From NCBI RefSeq assembly GCF_001422375.1, contig NZ_LMMU01000001.1:2044178-2108177 (forward strand): 64,000 nucleotides of DNA. Direction: 5' to 3'. Below are positions 40,984-51,745 of this stretch, one piece after another (the first letter of the stretch is position 1; every line of letters starts with the position of its first letter). Origin of the DNA: Methylobacterium sp. Leaf99. Its GTDB lineage: Bacteria; Pseudomonadota; Alphaproteobacteria; Rhizobiales; Beijerinckiaceae. Below the pieces are notes generated by a model. The model made no database searches. It had not been told where the DNA came from and worked only from the letters and a program-made list of their open reading frames with translations. The position numbers and the translations under genes are program-made.

Positions 40984-41076
40984 CCCCTCTCCTGGAAGGA
41001 GAGGGACAGGGTGAGGTGTGCGAACTATCCGAAAAGGTCCCACACCTCACCCCAGCCCTCTCCTTCCAGGAGAGGG
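40984..41076. repeat. Palindromic intergenic element A, copy 1
   Basis: About 93 bp: CCCCTCTCCTGGAAGGAGAG, then GTGAGGTGTG, a ~20-nt variable centre, then CACACCTCACC and CTCTCCTTCCAGGAGAGGG, i.e. long inverted arms. Further copies are at 49597, 59530, 59707 and 60652, and a hybrid one at 44139. It lies before the TonB receptor gene's 3' end. Confidence 0.85.
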
Positions 41077-41170
41077 CGCACCCGTGGGCCTCACGCCCGT
41101 ATCCGGATGCCGTCAGCTGCCCCGTCTCCGCACGAGATCGGCCCAGCCGAAGCGATCGACGGAACAGGGA

Positions 41171-43372
41171 TCACCAGCGGTAGCCGAGGCTGGCGGTGAT
41201 CCGGCGCTGGGTGCCGTAGAAGCAGGCGTTGACGCTCGAGCACGAGGCGACGAAGCGCTTGTCGCCGGCGTTCTGGAGGTTGACCGCCGCGCGCCAGCCG
41301 TCGCGCTCGTAATGCACCACCGCGTCGAAGGTGACGTATTCGGGCACCACGAGGGTGTTGGCGACGTCGGCGTAGGAGCGTCCGACGTAGTTCACGCCGC
41401 CGCCGAAGCCGAAGCCTTTGAAGTCCCCGACGGGGATCGTGTAGTCGGCCCAGAGCGAGGCGAAGGTCTCGGGGATGCCCACGGGCACCCGGCCGAGGTC
41501 GAGATTCGTGCCCTCGATCGTGCGCAGGCCGTAGATCGTATAGGACGCGATGAGATTGAGCCCCTCGGCGAGGCTGGCCGTGGCCGACGCCTCGAAGCCG
41601 CGCGAGCGCACGGCGCCGAGCTGCAGGTTGGTGAAGACGTTGTCCGGGTTCGGCGTCAGCACGTTGGAGCGCACGAGGTCGAAGGCCGCCACGGTGAAGA
41701 AGGTGTTCCAGCCCACCGGCTGCAGCTTGGCGCCGACCTCGATCTGCTCGCCCCTGTCGGACTTGAACGGCCGGTTGCTGGCGTCGACGCCCGCCGTCGG
41801 GTTGAACGAGGTGCCGTAGGTGACGTAGGGCGCGAGGCCGTTGTCGAAGTTGTAGATCAGCCCGAGGCGGCCGGTGAAGGCGGCCTCGTCCCGCACCGTG
41901 GAGTTGGCCAGCACCAGCCGGTCCTGGACGACGTTGCTGACGAAGTCCTGGCGGCCGCCGATGAGGAAGGTCAGGCGGTCGGTGAGGGCGACCTGATCCT
42001 GAAGGTACAGGCCGGTCTGCTGGAGCTGCTGGTTGACCACGCGGTAGGGCAGGGGGTTCGCGGCGGTCTGGAAGTAGCGCGGCGACAGGATGTTGAGCCC
42101 CGGGACCGGGAAAGTCGTCGCCTGGTTGTCCGACAGGCTGTAGCGCTTGTAGTCGACGCCCATGAGCACGGTGTGGCCGAAGTTTCCGTCGTTGAACCGG
42201 GCCTGGGCCTGGTTGTCGACGGCGAACAGGCCGGCGCGCGGCGTGGTCAGGAAGCCGTAGCGGGCGAGCTCGGTCTCGCTGGCGTTGGCGTAGCCGTTGC
42301 CGACGTAGCGGGAGTCACGGACCTCCGTGAACGAAAAGCGGAAGTTCTGGCGCACGGTCCAGACGTCGTCGACATGGTGCTCGAACTCGTAGCCGAGGTT
42401 GGCCTGGTTGCGGGTGTAGCTGTCCACCAGGGGATCGCTGGCGTTGAGCTTGCGGTCGATGCGCAGGCCGGACGCGTTGGGGCGCACGGTGCCGGAATAG
42501 GGCAGGAACTGGCCCGCTCCGCCGGTCTCGTCGCGCTGGAAGCTCGTCAGCACCGTGAAGGTGGTGGCCCCGTCCGGCTTATAGGTGAACGAAGGCGCGA
42601 TGTAGTAGCGGTCCTCCGGCGCGAACTGGACCTGAGCGTCGCTGTTCTGCAGCTTGCCCGTCAGGCGGTAGAACCAGTGGCCGGAACTGTCTGCCGGGCC
42701 GCCGACGTCGAAGGCGGCGTAGCGCTGGTTGAACGAGCCGCCGCCGAGTTCGACGTAGCGGAACGGCTCCGTCGTCGGGCGCTTCGACACGACGTTGACG
42801 AGGCCGCCCACCGGCGAGCCGCCGAACAGGGTCGCGGCCGGCCCGCGCAGGACCTCGATGCGCTCGGCGCCGAACGGATCGACGCGGAAGTTCGCGAACG
42901 AGGTCTGGAACAGCTGCAGCCCGTCGCGGAACAGGCCGGTCTCCGTGGCCGAGAAGCCGCGGATGAGGAACCAGTCGAGGCGGGTGTCGGGGCCGAACTG
43001 GTTGGCGTAGATGCCCGGCGTGTAGCGCACGGCCTCGGAAACCGTCTGCGAGCGCTGCGCCTCGATCTGCTGGGCGCCGATGACGCTGATGGATTGCGGG
43101 GTGCGGATGAGCGGCGTGTCGGTCTTCGTCGCCGTGGCGCTGCGGCTGGCGACGTAGCCGGGCACCGGGCCCCGCGCCGTCTCGGGCTGGCTCCGGCCGG
43201 GTGCGCCGCCGCCCCCGACGACGCCGGCGCCGCTGCCCTCGACGCTCAGGGTCTCCAGGGTGACGGCGCCCTGCTGGGCCTGGGCCGCGCCCGTGCCGGC
43301 CAGGACCAGGAGGGAGACGCCGGCGAGGGCACGGCGGGCGGGGGGCAGGCATCCCATGGAGGAAGCGGACAT
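41171..43372 (-). CDS. TonB-dependent siderophore receptor
   Basis: Outer-membrane ferric-siderophore transporter, 733 residues. Signal peptide ~1-33; a TonB-box-like ETLSVEG near 40; plug domain ~80-215 with 'IRTPQSISVIGAQQIEAQ', 'VRYTPGIYANQF', 'FLIRGFSATETGLFRDGL' and 'IEVLRGPAATLFGGSPVGGL'; then a beta barrel ending in an aromatic residue (ITASLGYRW), as required for assembly. 'FKSDRGEQIEVGAKLQP' is typical of ferrichrome/coprogen-type receptors. There is no N-terminal FecA-style signalling domain. Ligand not predictable. An Irr-like iron box lies 73 bp upstream; no ABC transporter is adjacent. Confidence 0.92.
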   Translation of the reverse strand: MSASSMGCLPPARRALAGVSLLVLAGTGAAQAQQGAVTLETLSVEGSGAGVVGGGGAPGRSQPETARGPVPGYVASRSATATKTDTPLIRTPQSISVIGAQQIEAQRSQTVSEAVRYTPGIYANQFGPDTRLDWFLIRGFSATETGLFRDGLQLFQTSFANFRVDPFGAERIEVLRGPAATLFGGSPVGGLVNVVSKRPTTEPFRYVELGGGSFNQRYAAFDVGGPADSSGHWFYRLTGKLQNSDAQVQFAPEDRYYIAPSFTYKPDGATTFTVLTSFQRDETGGAGQFLPYSGTVRPNASGLRIDRKLNASDPLVDSYTRNQANLGYEFEHHVDDVWTVRQNFRFSFTEVRDSRYVGNGYANASETELARYGFLTTPRAGLFAVDNQAQARFNDGNFGHTVLMGVDYKRYSLSDNQATTFPVPGLNILSPRYFQTAANPLPYRVVNQQLQQTGLYLQDQVALTDRLTFLIGGRQDFVSNVVQDRLVLANSTVRDEAAFTGRLGLIYNFDNGLAPYVTYGTSFNPTAGVDASNRPFKSDRGEQIEVGAKLQPVGWNTFFTVAAFDLVRSNVLTPNPDNVFTNLQLGAVRSRGFEASATASLAEGLNLIASYTIYGLRTIEGTNLDLGRVPVGIPETFASLWADYTIPVGDFKGFGFGGGVNYVGRSYADVANTLVVPEYVTFDAVVHYERDGWRAAVNLQNAGDKRFVASCSSVNACFYGTQRRITASLGYRW

Positions 43373-43444
43373 GGCGGAATCTCCGTCGCGCAGGCACGCG
43401 ACCGCAACCCCGCACGGGCATGCAAAGGTCGGCGCGAGGCGCTG

Positions 43445-43461
43445 TTTAGAATTATCGTAAA
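43445..43461. promoter_or_regulatory. Irr-type (ICE-like) iron box for the TonB receptor
   Basis: TTTAGAATTATCGTAAA matches the rhizobial Irr iron-control-element form TTTAGAA-N3-TTCTAAA exactly on the left and at 5 of 7 on the right. It sits 73 bp before the receptor start, in an AT-rich patch, and is flanked by a wider inverted repeat GCTGTTT/AAACAGC (43441-43479). Confidence 0.55.
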
Positions 43462-43749
43462 CTACTGTAATGAAACAGCTTTAGGCGATCGGTAGCCGCC
43501 ACCGCGGGTGCACGCAAGGGCATCCCGACGGTCTGTCGACGACCGTGGCCGCTCGGGCACAGGAGACCTCGGCCGCGAGGCAAGATTTCGGGGCAGGACA
43601 ACTCCGGGTTGAGAAGATTTCGGGCCAGGAGCGGGGTGATCGCCGATGCGTTTTTCGGGCGCCCGCACCGCGAAGCGCGGCGCTTCGAACCGTCACGGCC
43701 GGCTTCCTCTTCTGGGAGGCTGCCGGATCCACACATTTCGTCTCGACGC

Positions 43750-43800
43750 GGCTCTCCTCCCCCTCGCGGGGAGGAGTTGGAGGTGGCTCCGCTGGCCTCC
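43750..43800. repeat. Hairpin repeat element D, copy 2
   Basis: CTCCTCCCCCTCGCGGGGAGGAG, a strong hairpin in its central 20 bases, followed by GGAGGTGGCTCCGCTGGCCT. The same pairing occurs near 33290-33345. It is in the 946-bp gap between the TonB receptor start and the Mfd-like gene stop; the gap also holds elements C and A and no gene that I can support. Confidence 0.7.
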
Positions 43801-43973
43801 GAAGCCCCAGGGTCACCCAACCACCCCCACGCTCAACCCCTCCCCACACGGGCAGGGCGATCGCGGATGAACCGCGACCGGCCCCGTCTCCGTCCGGGTG
43901 ACGGCATCTCCTAACGCGCGGACAGTGCGGGTCCCCTCTCCTGGAAGGCAGGGCGATCGCATAGGACCGCCGG

Positions 43974-44087
43974 TGTCATTCCGGGGCGCCGCAGGCGAAC
44001 CCGGAATCCAGAGCCGCCGACAGCGCAACACCCTGCAAAACCGGTGTTTCTGGGTCCCGGGTTCCGCTGCGCGGCCCCGGGATGACA
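43974..44087. repeat. Palindromic element C (MITE-like)
   Basis: About 114 bp bounded by TGTCATTCCGGGGC and its near-inverse GGCCCCGGGATGACA; inner arms also pair (GCGAACCCGGAATCCAG with TCTGGGTCCCGGGTTCCGC). The layout, long terminal inverted repeats without an ORF, resembles a miniature inverted-repeat element. Only this copy is seen in the window. Confidence 0.65.
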
Positions 44088-44138
44088 AAGCGTTGCGGGA
44101 GGTCCCAACGCCCCAAACGCCCTATGCGATCGCCCTGC

Positions 44139-44230
44139 ATGGAAGGAGAGGGACAGGGTGAGGTGTGGGACTTATTCGGAGAGTCCATGACCCTCACCCC
44201 GGCCCTCGCCCCGCAGGCGGGGAGAGGGGG
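44139..44230. repeat. Hybrid of palindromic elements A and B
   Basis: Begins with element-A sequence (GGAAGGAGAGGGACAGGGTG, GTGAGGTGTGGGAC) but ends in the element-B arm (CCTCGCCCCGCAGGCGGGGA), so its two halves come from different repeat families. It suggests recombination among these repeats. Confidence 0.65.
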
Positions 44231-44318
44231 ATGCGCGCAGACGCTCTGCACGAACGCGATTGGCCCTGGGACATGGCGAAGGGCCCGGCGGGGCAGGCTG
44301 GGCCGCCGGGCGTTCCGG

Positions 44319-47300
44319 TCAGCCGCGTCGGCGGGCGTCGCCGAGGCGCTCCAGGAGTTCGATGGCGAGGCGGCCGCGCTCGGCCGGGCAGTCGCTGCCG
44401 CGCCGCAGGAGGACGCGGCGGTCCTTGCGCACGAGGTCGTCGGCGACCGGCACCAGGAGGGCGGGGGCCTCGGGGTGGAGGTCGGCCGCCAAGCCCTGGG
44501 GGCCGCCGTTGAGGCGCGCGATCCCGAGGGCGCAGCAGCCCACCCGCAGGCGGGCGAGGGTGACGAGGTCGGCCACCGCCTCGGGCAGGGGGCCGAAGCG
44601 GTCCTCGACCTCGCCGCGCAGGGCCTCGACCTCTTCGAGGGAGCGCAGGCGCAGGAGCCTCGTGTACAGGCTCAGGCGCAGTTCGGGCTCCGGCACGTAG
44701 TCGGCGGGCACGCTGCCGGCGAGGCCGAGGCGGATTTCCGGGGTCCAGTCGTCGGCGGGCTCGCCCTTGGCCGCCCGCAGGGCGAGCTGGAGCAGGTGCT
44801 GGTAGAGGCCGAGGCCAATGAGCTTGACGTGGCCGGCTTGGTTCTCGCCGACGAGGTCGCCGGCCCCGCGCAGGTCGAGGTCGCGGGCGGAGATGGCGAA
44901 GCCCGCCCCGAGGCGGTCGAGGGCCTCCAGGGTGCGCAGGCGCTTCTCCGTGGCCGGCGCCAGGGGTTTTTCGGGGCGGCTGAGGAGATAGGTCACGCCC
45001 CGGCGCTGGCCGCGCCCGACCCGGCCGCGCAGCTGGTGGAGCTGGGCCAGCCCGAAGCGCTCGGCCTCCCACACCAGCATGGTGTTGGCGCGGGGCACGT
45101 CGAGGCCGCTCTCGATGATGGTGGTGGCGAGGAGCACGTCGCCCGCGCCGTCAGCGAAGCGCACCATGACGTCGTCCATCTCGGCCGCCTTGAGGTCGCC
45201 GTGGGCGATCATCGTCGTGAGTTCGGGCACGAGGGCGGAAAGTCGCTTCGCCATGGGGGCGATGTCCTCGACGCGGGGACAGACGACGAAGCTCTGGCCG
45301 CCGCGGCGGTGCTCGCGCATCAGCGCGGCGCGCACGGCGCCGTCGTCGAACGGCATGATCACCGTGCGGATCGGCTGGCGCACGCTCGGCGGGGTCGCGA
45401 TGACGCTGAGCGACTGCAGGCCGACCAGGGCCGATTGCAGGGTGCGGGGAATCGGGGTGGCGGTGAGCGTCATCACGTGGCCGTCGCCGGCGGCCCGGCG
45501 CAGGCCCTGCTTCAGCTTGGCCCCGAAGCGCTGCTCCTCGTCGATGACCATGAGGCCGAGATCGGCGAAGGTCACCCCCTTGGCGGCCAGCCCCTGGGTG
45601 CCGACGACGAGGCGGATGGAGCCGTCGGCCAGTCCCGCCTTGACCCGCTTGGCCTCCGCCGGGGAGACGAGGCGCGAGAGGTGGGCGACTTCGATGCCGA
45701 AGCGGGCGAACCGGCGCTGGAACGTCTGGACATGCTGGCGCACCAGGACGGTGGTGGGCGCCACCACGGCGACCTGCTTGCCTGAAAACAAGGCGGCGGC
45801 CACGGCGCGCAGGGCCACCTCCGTCTTGCCGAACCCGACATCGCCGCAGACGAGGCGGTCCATGGGCCGGCCGGAGGCGAGGTCGGCGAGCGCTCCATCG
45901 ACGGCGCTGGCCTGATCGGCCGTGAGGTTGAAGCCGAAACCGGCGGCGAAGCGCTCCATCTCGCGGGTCGCCGGCGCGAGGACGGGGGCCCGCACGGCGC
46001 CGCGCGCCTCGGCGTCCGTCAGCATCTGCCGCGCCGCCTTGGCGAGGGTGGCCTCGGTCTCCAGGCGCCGGCGCCCCCACGAGCCGCCGTCGAGGCGGTC
46101 GAGGGTGACGGAATCGGGCTCGGAGCCGTAGCGCCAGATCCGGTCGGCCTGGCTCACGGGCACCATCAGCACGGCGTCGTTGGCGAACCGCAGCCGCAGG
46201 GCGTCCTCCGTGCCCTCGCCCACGGCGACGGGCTCCAGGCCCTCGAACACGCACAGGCCGTGGTCGCGGTCGACGGCGACGTCGCCGACGCGCAGGTCGA
46301 CCTCGCCCATGGGCAGGATCGCGGCTTGGCCGCCGCTTGCGGCCGCGGCCTTGCTGCCGAACAGGTCGGCGGCCGCGATGACGGCGATGCCCTGGTCGGG
46401 CACCCGGAACCCGGCCTCCATGGGGGCGGCCAGGACGAGGAGGTCGCCGGCCGGGGCGCGCATCGCCGTAGCCCAGTCCTTCACCGTGCGCGCCTTGCGC
46501 GACAGGGCCTTCTCGGCGGCGCGCACGAGGCGGGGCAGGGCCTCGGCCGGCCCCGTGAGCAGCACGCGCTCGCCGGCCGCGACGTGGCCGCGCAACGCTT
46601 CGGCGAAGGCCGGGCCGGGGCGGGCCTTGCGCACGAAGGCCGGCAGGGCGACGGAATCCGCGTCCTTGGCCGAGGCCGTGGCGACGGGGCGCTCGCCCTG
46701 GAGGGCGGCCCATTCGTCGGGGCCGAGGTAGAGTTCGTAGGGCAGGGGGGCGGCGCGGCCGGCGCCCTCGCGGCCCTCCGCGATCTGCTCGAAGAAGGCG
46801 GCCGCCCGTTCGTCGGCCCCGGCCTCGACCACGAGGCGGGCGCCGGGCACGTAGTCCAGGGGAGTCACGAGGCGCGGATAGAGGCGGGGCAGGGCGTGCT
46901 CCTGGCCGGTGAACGGGCGCAGGGCCGTGTCGGTGTCGCGCGGCAGCACGATCTCCGTGGCGGAATCGATGACGAGGACGTCCACCTCGGCGAGGGAGCG
47001 CTGCGACACGGGATCGTAGGCGCGGATCGCGGTGACGCGGGCCTCGTCGTGCTCGATCCGGCACGGCCGCGCGGCGGCGGCGGGAAACACCTCGACGGTG
47101 CGGCCGCGCACGGCGACCTCGCCGGGCTCGTCGACCCGGTCGTCGACGATGTAGCCGAGGCGCTGGAGCTCCGCGGTCAGCGCCTGCGGGTCGAGGCGGT
47201 CGCCGACGCGGATCGCCATGTGGGCGTCGGCCCAGGTCTCGGGCGGCGGCACCCGCTGGATCAGGGCCGGGGCGGTGGTGAGGACGATGTCCGGCAGGTT

Positions 47301-47600
47301 GTCCGCATCGGTGAGCCAGCGCAGGACCCCCGTGCGGGCCCCCATGACGCCCCGCGACGGCGAGGCCCGGTCGAACGGCAGGCAATCCCACTCGGGGTAG
47401 ATGGCGACGCTGCGCTCCGGCGCCAGGGCCCGCAGGATGTCGGCCAGCGCCCCGAGGCGGTGGCGCTCGCGGGCGACGTGGACGAGGGGGCGGGCATCGG
47501 CTTCGCGGTCGAGGAGGGCCACCGCCAGGGCGCCCGTGGGCACGAGGGGAGCGTCCGTTTCGTGGGGAACGGCGGCGGTCTTCGTCCTGCGTTTTGCCAT
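44319..47600 (-). CDS. mfd: Transcription-repair coupling factor-like DNA translocase (Mfd family)
   Basis: SF2 translocase that displaces stalled RNA polymerase and recruits nucleotide excision repair. 1093 residues, slightly short for Mfd. The UvrB-like N-terminal module has 'YPEWDCLPFDRASPSRGVMG'. The polymerase-interacting (CarD-like) domain near 450-520 has 'LRVGDVAVDRDHGLCVFEGL' and 'LRFANDAVLMVPVSQADRIW'. Motor motifs: Walker A GDVGFGKTEVALRA, DEEQRFG box, 'TLTATPIPRTLQSAL', 'IESGLDVPRANTML' and 'QLHQLRGRVGRGQRRG'. The TRCF C-terminal domain is present. The CarD-like region diverges from the usual 'VVHxxHGxGRY', so this could be a second, diverged Mfd paralogue. Confidence 0.88.
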   Translation of the reverse strand: MAKRRTKTAAVPHETDAPLVPTGALAVALLDREADARPLVHVARERHRLGALADILRALAPERSVAIYPEWDCLPFDRASPSRGVMGARTGVLRWLTDADNLPDIVLTTAPALIQRVPPPETWADAHMAIRVGDRLDPQALTAELQRLGYIVDDRVDEPGEVAVRGRTVEVFPAAAARPCRIEHDEARVTAIRAYDPVSQRSLAEVDVLVIDSATEIVLPRDTDTALRPFTGQEHALPRLYPRLVTPLDYVPGARLVVEAGADERAAAFFEQIAEGREGAGRAAPLPYELYLGPDEWAALQGERPVATASAKDADSVALPAFVRKARPGPAFAEALRGHVAAGERVLLTGPAEALPRLVRAAEKALSRKARTVKDWATAMRAPAGDLLVLAAPMEAGFRVPDQGIAVIAAADLFGSKAAAASGGQAAILPMGEVDLRVGDVAVDRDHGLCVFEGLEPVAVGEGTEDALRLRFANDAVLMVPVSQADRIWRYGSEPDSVTLDRLDGGSWGRRRLETEATLAKAARQMLTDAEARGAVRAPVLAPATREMERFAAGFGFNLTADQASAVDGALADLASGRPMDRLVCGDVGFGKTEVALRAVAAALFSGKQVAVVAPTTVLVRQHVQTFQRRFARFGIEVAHLSRLVSPAEAKRVKAGLADGSIRLVVGTQGLAAKGVTFADLGLMVIDEEQRFGAKLKQGLRRAAGDGHVMTLTATPIPRTLQSALVGLQSLSVIATPPSVRQPIRTVIMPFDDGAVRAALMREHRRGGQSFVVCPRVEDIAPMAKRLSALVPELTTMIAHGDLKAAEMDDVMVRFADGAGDVLLATTIIESGLDVPRANTMLVWEAERFGLAQLHQLRGRVGRGQRRGVTYLLSRPEKPLAPATEKRLRTLEALDRLGAGFAISARDLDLRGAGDLVGENQAGHVKLIGLGLYQHLLQLALRAAKGEPADDWTPEIRLGLAGSVPADYVPEPELRLSLYTRLLRLRSLEEVEALRGEVEDRFGPLPEAVADLVTLARLRVGCCALGIARLNGGPQGLAADLHPEAPALLVPVADDLVRKDRRVLLRRGSDCPAERGRLAIELLERLGDARRRG

Positions 47601-47721
47601 CTAGGATGCGTCCCGCCCTGTTGGTCTTGCTTGGGCTGGAGGAACGCGCCGGCCCGCGCCGGGCTCCCGGCCGAATCGGGTTGTCCCCTGTTTGCCGCAG
47701 GCTGCGGACCCGTTTGCGTGA

Positions 47722-49443
<1,722 letters not shown>

Positions 49444-49596
49444 CCGGCCCCGCCGGGCATGGCCATGCCAGCCGTGCCCGCGGGCCCTATCCCGACCCGT
49501 TCGGTGACGCGGTGCGATGCGGGTCCCCTCCTCTCCTGGCGCGGGCCCCCTCTCCTGGAAGCTACGGCATTCACACATCTCAAGGGCAGCGCGGGT

Positions 49597-49688
49597 CCCC
49601 TCTCCTGGAAGGAGAGGGACAGGGTGAGGTGTGCGAATTGTCCGAATAGGTCCCACACCTCACCCCAACCCTCTCCTTCCAGGAGAGG
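49597..49688. repeat. Palindromic intergenic element A, copy 2
   Basis: Same arms as at 40984 (CCCCTCTCCTGGAAGGAGAG ... CTCTCCTTCCAGGAGAGG) with centre GAATTGTCCGAATAGG. The 837-bp gap between pgm and the EamA gene holds this, element B and joining fragments; no gene is supported in it. Confidence 0.85.
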
Positions 49689-49831
49689 AGGCCTGTCGCG
49701 CTCGATGCCGGCTCATTGTGGCTCTCGATATCAGCCGCCGGGCGGATGTGTGAATCCGGTAGCCTGGAAGGCAGGGCGATGGCAGAGGGGTGCATGCGTT
49801 TGGGCCGGCCCTTGCCCGTTCGCGCAGAGCG

Positions 49832-50050
49832 TCTGCGCGCGTCCCCCTCTCCCCGCCTGCGGGGAGAGGGCCGCAGGCACCCCGTCGTGCCTGCGGCGAG
49901 CGGAGGCGGAGCCGGAGCGAAGGTGAGGGGGCTGCGTCGGAGGAGCCTCTTCCGAATTCGCCCCCTCACCTTCGGCTGCCGCCTCGACGCGCTCCCCGGC
50001 AGGGGGGAGACGCGTCCCTCTCCCCGCAGGCGGGGCGAGGGGATGCGCAC
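49832..50050. repeat. Palindromic intergenic element B, copy 2
   Basis: About 219 bp. Left arm CTCTCCCCGCCTGCGGGGAG plus CGCAGGCACCCCGTCGTGCC; centre GTGAGGGGGCTGCGTCGG ... TTCGCCCCCTCACC; right arm CCCTCTCCCCGCAGGCGGGG and GGATGCGCACC. Each arm contains a smaller hairpin, so the whole can fold into a branched structure. Confidence 0.85.
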
Positions 50051-50280
50051 CGGTAACTCCGCTTGTTCGACGACGCCCTTCGGCGGCGGCTTCAGACCGC
50101 GACCATCCTCTGCGATCGCCCTGCCTGGAAGGAGAGGGAGCCACGGTGCGCCTTCCGCCCGCATCCGGATGCCTGCTGCAACATGGAATCGGCTCGTTCG
50201 CAATTGTGTGAATCCGGTAACTGGACAGGAGAGGGGGCCCGTCGCGGCCGCTCGATCCGAAGTGATCAACCGGAGTTGGT

Positions 50281-51171
50281 ATGACGGATCAGGAAGCGGC
50301 GCGGCGGCGGGTCGGCATCGCGCTCATGTGCGGGACCCTGGCGTTCTTCGCCTGCCTCGACGCGTCGGCGAAAAGCCTGGCGCGCCTCGGCGTCGATCCC
50401 CTGCTCACCACCTTCATGCGCTACGCCGTCAGCGTCGTGGCGATCTCCCTCGTCATCAACCCCGTGACCTCGCCGGGGGTGATGCGCACCAACCGCCTGT
50501 GGCTGCAGATCCTGCGCTCCCTGCTGCTGTTCGGCTCCACCGCCCTGAACTTTTTAGCATTACGCCACCTCCAGCTCGCCGAGACCCTGTCGATCCAGTT
50601 CGCCGCGCCCCTGGCCGTGGCCCTGCTGGCCGGGCCGGTCCTGGGGGAATGGACCTCGCCCCGGCGGCTCGTCGCCATCGGCATCGGCTTCCTCGGCGTC
50701 CTCGTCATCGTCCGGCCCGGCGTCGGGCCGGTGCAGCCGGCGGTGCTGCTCAGCCTCGGCAACATGCTGTGCTACGCCCTCTACATCCTCACCACGCGAA
50801 AACTCGCGGCCCTCGATTCCACGGCCACCACCATGGTCTATTCGGGGCTGGCCGGCCTCGCCCTGATGACGCCCCTGCTGCCGTGGATCTGGACCACGCC
50901 GGCGACCTGGCTCGCCTGGGCGCTCCTCGTCGGGGTCGGCCTGTTCGGCACCCTCGGGCACTGGCTCCTGGTGCTGGCCCATGCCCGTGCCCCGGCCAAC
51001 GTCCTGGCGCCCTTCATCTACACCCAGCTCCTGTGGTCGGTGATCCTCGGCTACGGCGTCTTCGGCGACGTGCCGAACCGATGGACGCTTCTCGGCGCGT
51101 CCATCGTCGTGGGCTCGGGGCTCTACCTGCTCACGCAGGACCGGCGAGGGCGGCGTGCGCCTCAGCGGTGA
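50281..51171 (+). CDS. EamA/DMT family transporter
   Basis: Inner-membrane protein of the drug/metabolite transporter superfamily, 296 residues with ten hydrophobic segments in two EamA halves. Half 1 has 'CGTLAFFACLDASAKSLARL', the 'LRSLLLFGSTALNFLALRHL' pair and 'AETLSIQFAAPLAVALLAG' ending 'GEWTSPRRLVAIGIGFLGVL'. Half 2 has 'ALYILTTRKLAALDS' and 'APANVLAPFIYTQLLWSVIL'. Substrate unknown; S-adenosylmethionine or carboxylate uptake are seen in relatives. Ends 10 bp inside the convergent glycine-zipper gene. Confidence 0.9.
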   Translation: MTDQEAARRRVGIALMCGTLAFFACLDASAKSLARLGVDPLLTTFMRYAVSVVAISLVINPVTSPGVMRTNRLWLQILRSLLLFGSTALNFLALRHLQLAETLSIQFAAPLAVALLAGPVLGEWTSPRRLVAIGIGFLGVLVIVRPGVGPVQPAVLLSLGNMLCYALYILTTRKLAALDSTATTMVYSGLAGLALMTPLLPWIWTTPATWLAWALLVGVGLFGTLGHWLLVLAHARAPANVLAPFIYTQLLWSVILGYGVFGDVPNRWTLLGASIVVGSGLYLLTQDRRGRRAPQR

Positions 51172-51422
51172 TGGCGGTGGTGCCGGCGCGACTTGAGCCG
51201 GGTGCGGTAGGCGCGCCGGCCCGGATCGATGCCGAGCGCCCCGTTCACCGTGCCGACGGCGCCGCCGACCGCCCCGCCGACGATGCCGCCCACGGGACCG
51301 GCGACCCGGTCGCCCTCGGCCGCACCGCGGCGGACGCCGCCCGGAAGCCCCTGGGCCTCGGCGGCGCCGGACACGGCGAAGGCCGACAGGACGAGGGTGG
51401 CGGCGAGCAGAGCGTTTCTCAT
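51162..51422 (-). CDS. Glycine-zipper exported protein, second copy type
   Basis: 86 residues. The signal peptide ([20 protein letters not shown]) leads to '[20 protein letters not shown]', a glycine zipper, and a very basic His/Arg tail ending RHHRHHR, which could bind metals or anionic surfaces. Same layout as the gene at 31599-31964 but not closely similar outside the zipper. Convergent with and overlapping the EamA gene by 10 bp. Function unknown. Confidence 0.75.
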   Translation of the reverse strand: MRNALLAATLVLSAFAVSGAAEAQGLPGGVRRGAAEGDRVAGPVGGIVGGAVGGAVGTVNGALGIDPGRRAYRTRLKSRRHHRHHR

Positions 51423-51745
51423 GGCGGGTCTCTCCTGGTGTTGAAATCGCCTCTCGGCGGGTCTTATCAACGGCCGAGCTTGGAAAAGGTCCCCGGGGCG
51501 GTGTCCCGCGAAAGCTCGCTGGTCTCCCGCATCCGGCGCTGCTAGAAGCCGGCGCATGTGCGCTGATGCCGATCCGCGCGGCCCGGACCTGCGCCCCGGC
51601 CGCCTGCGAATTACAGGCCCGGCCTCCGTCTGAGGGCCGCCGCGGCGTGCGCCTCGGCGGGGGCCGGGAGGGCACGCGATTGCCCCTTCCGCCGCCGGTC
51701 CCCACGGACCGCCCCCGCTTGAAGCGCCCAGACCGACAGAGACCC

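Noticed and set aside
40440..41160. Open frames in the repeat arrays (also at 43.5, 49.6 and 59.1 kb)
   Set aside because: They are translations of palindromic repeats in several frames and recur in different arrays with shifts, so they are not proteins.
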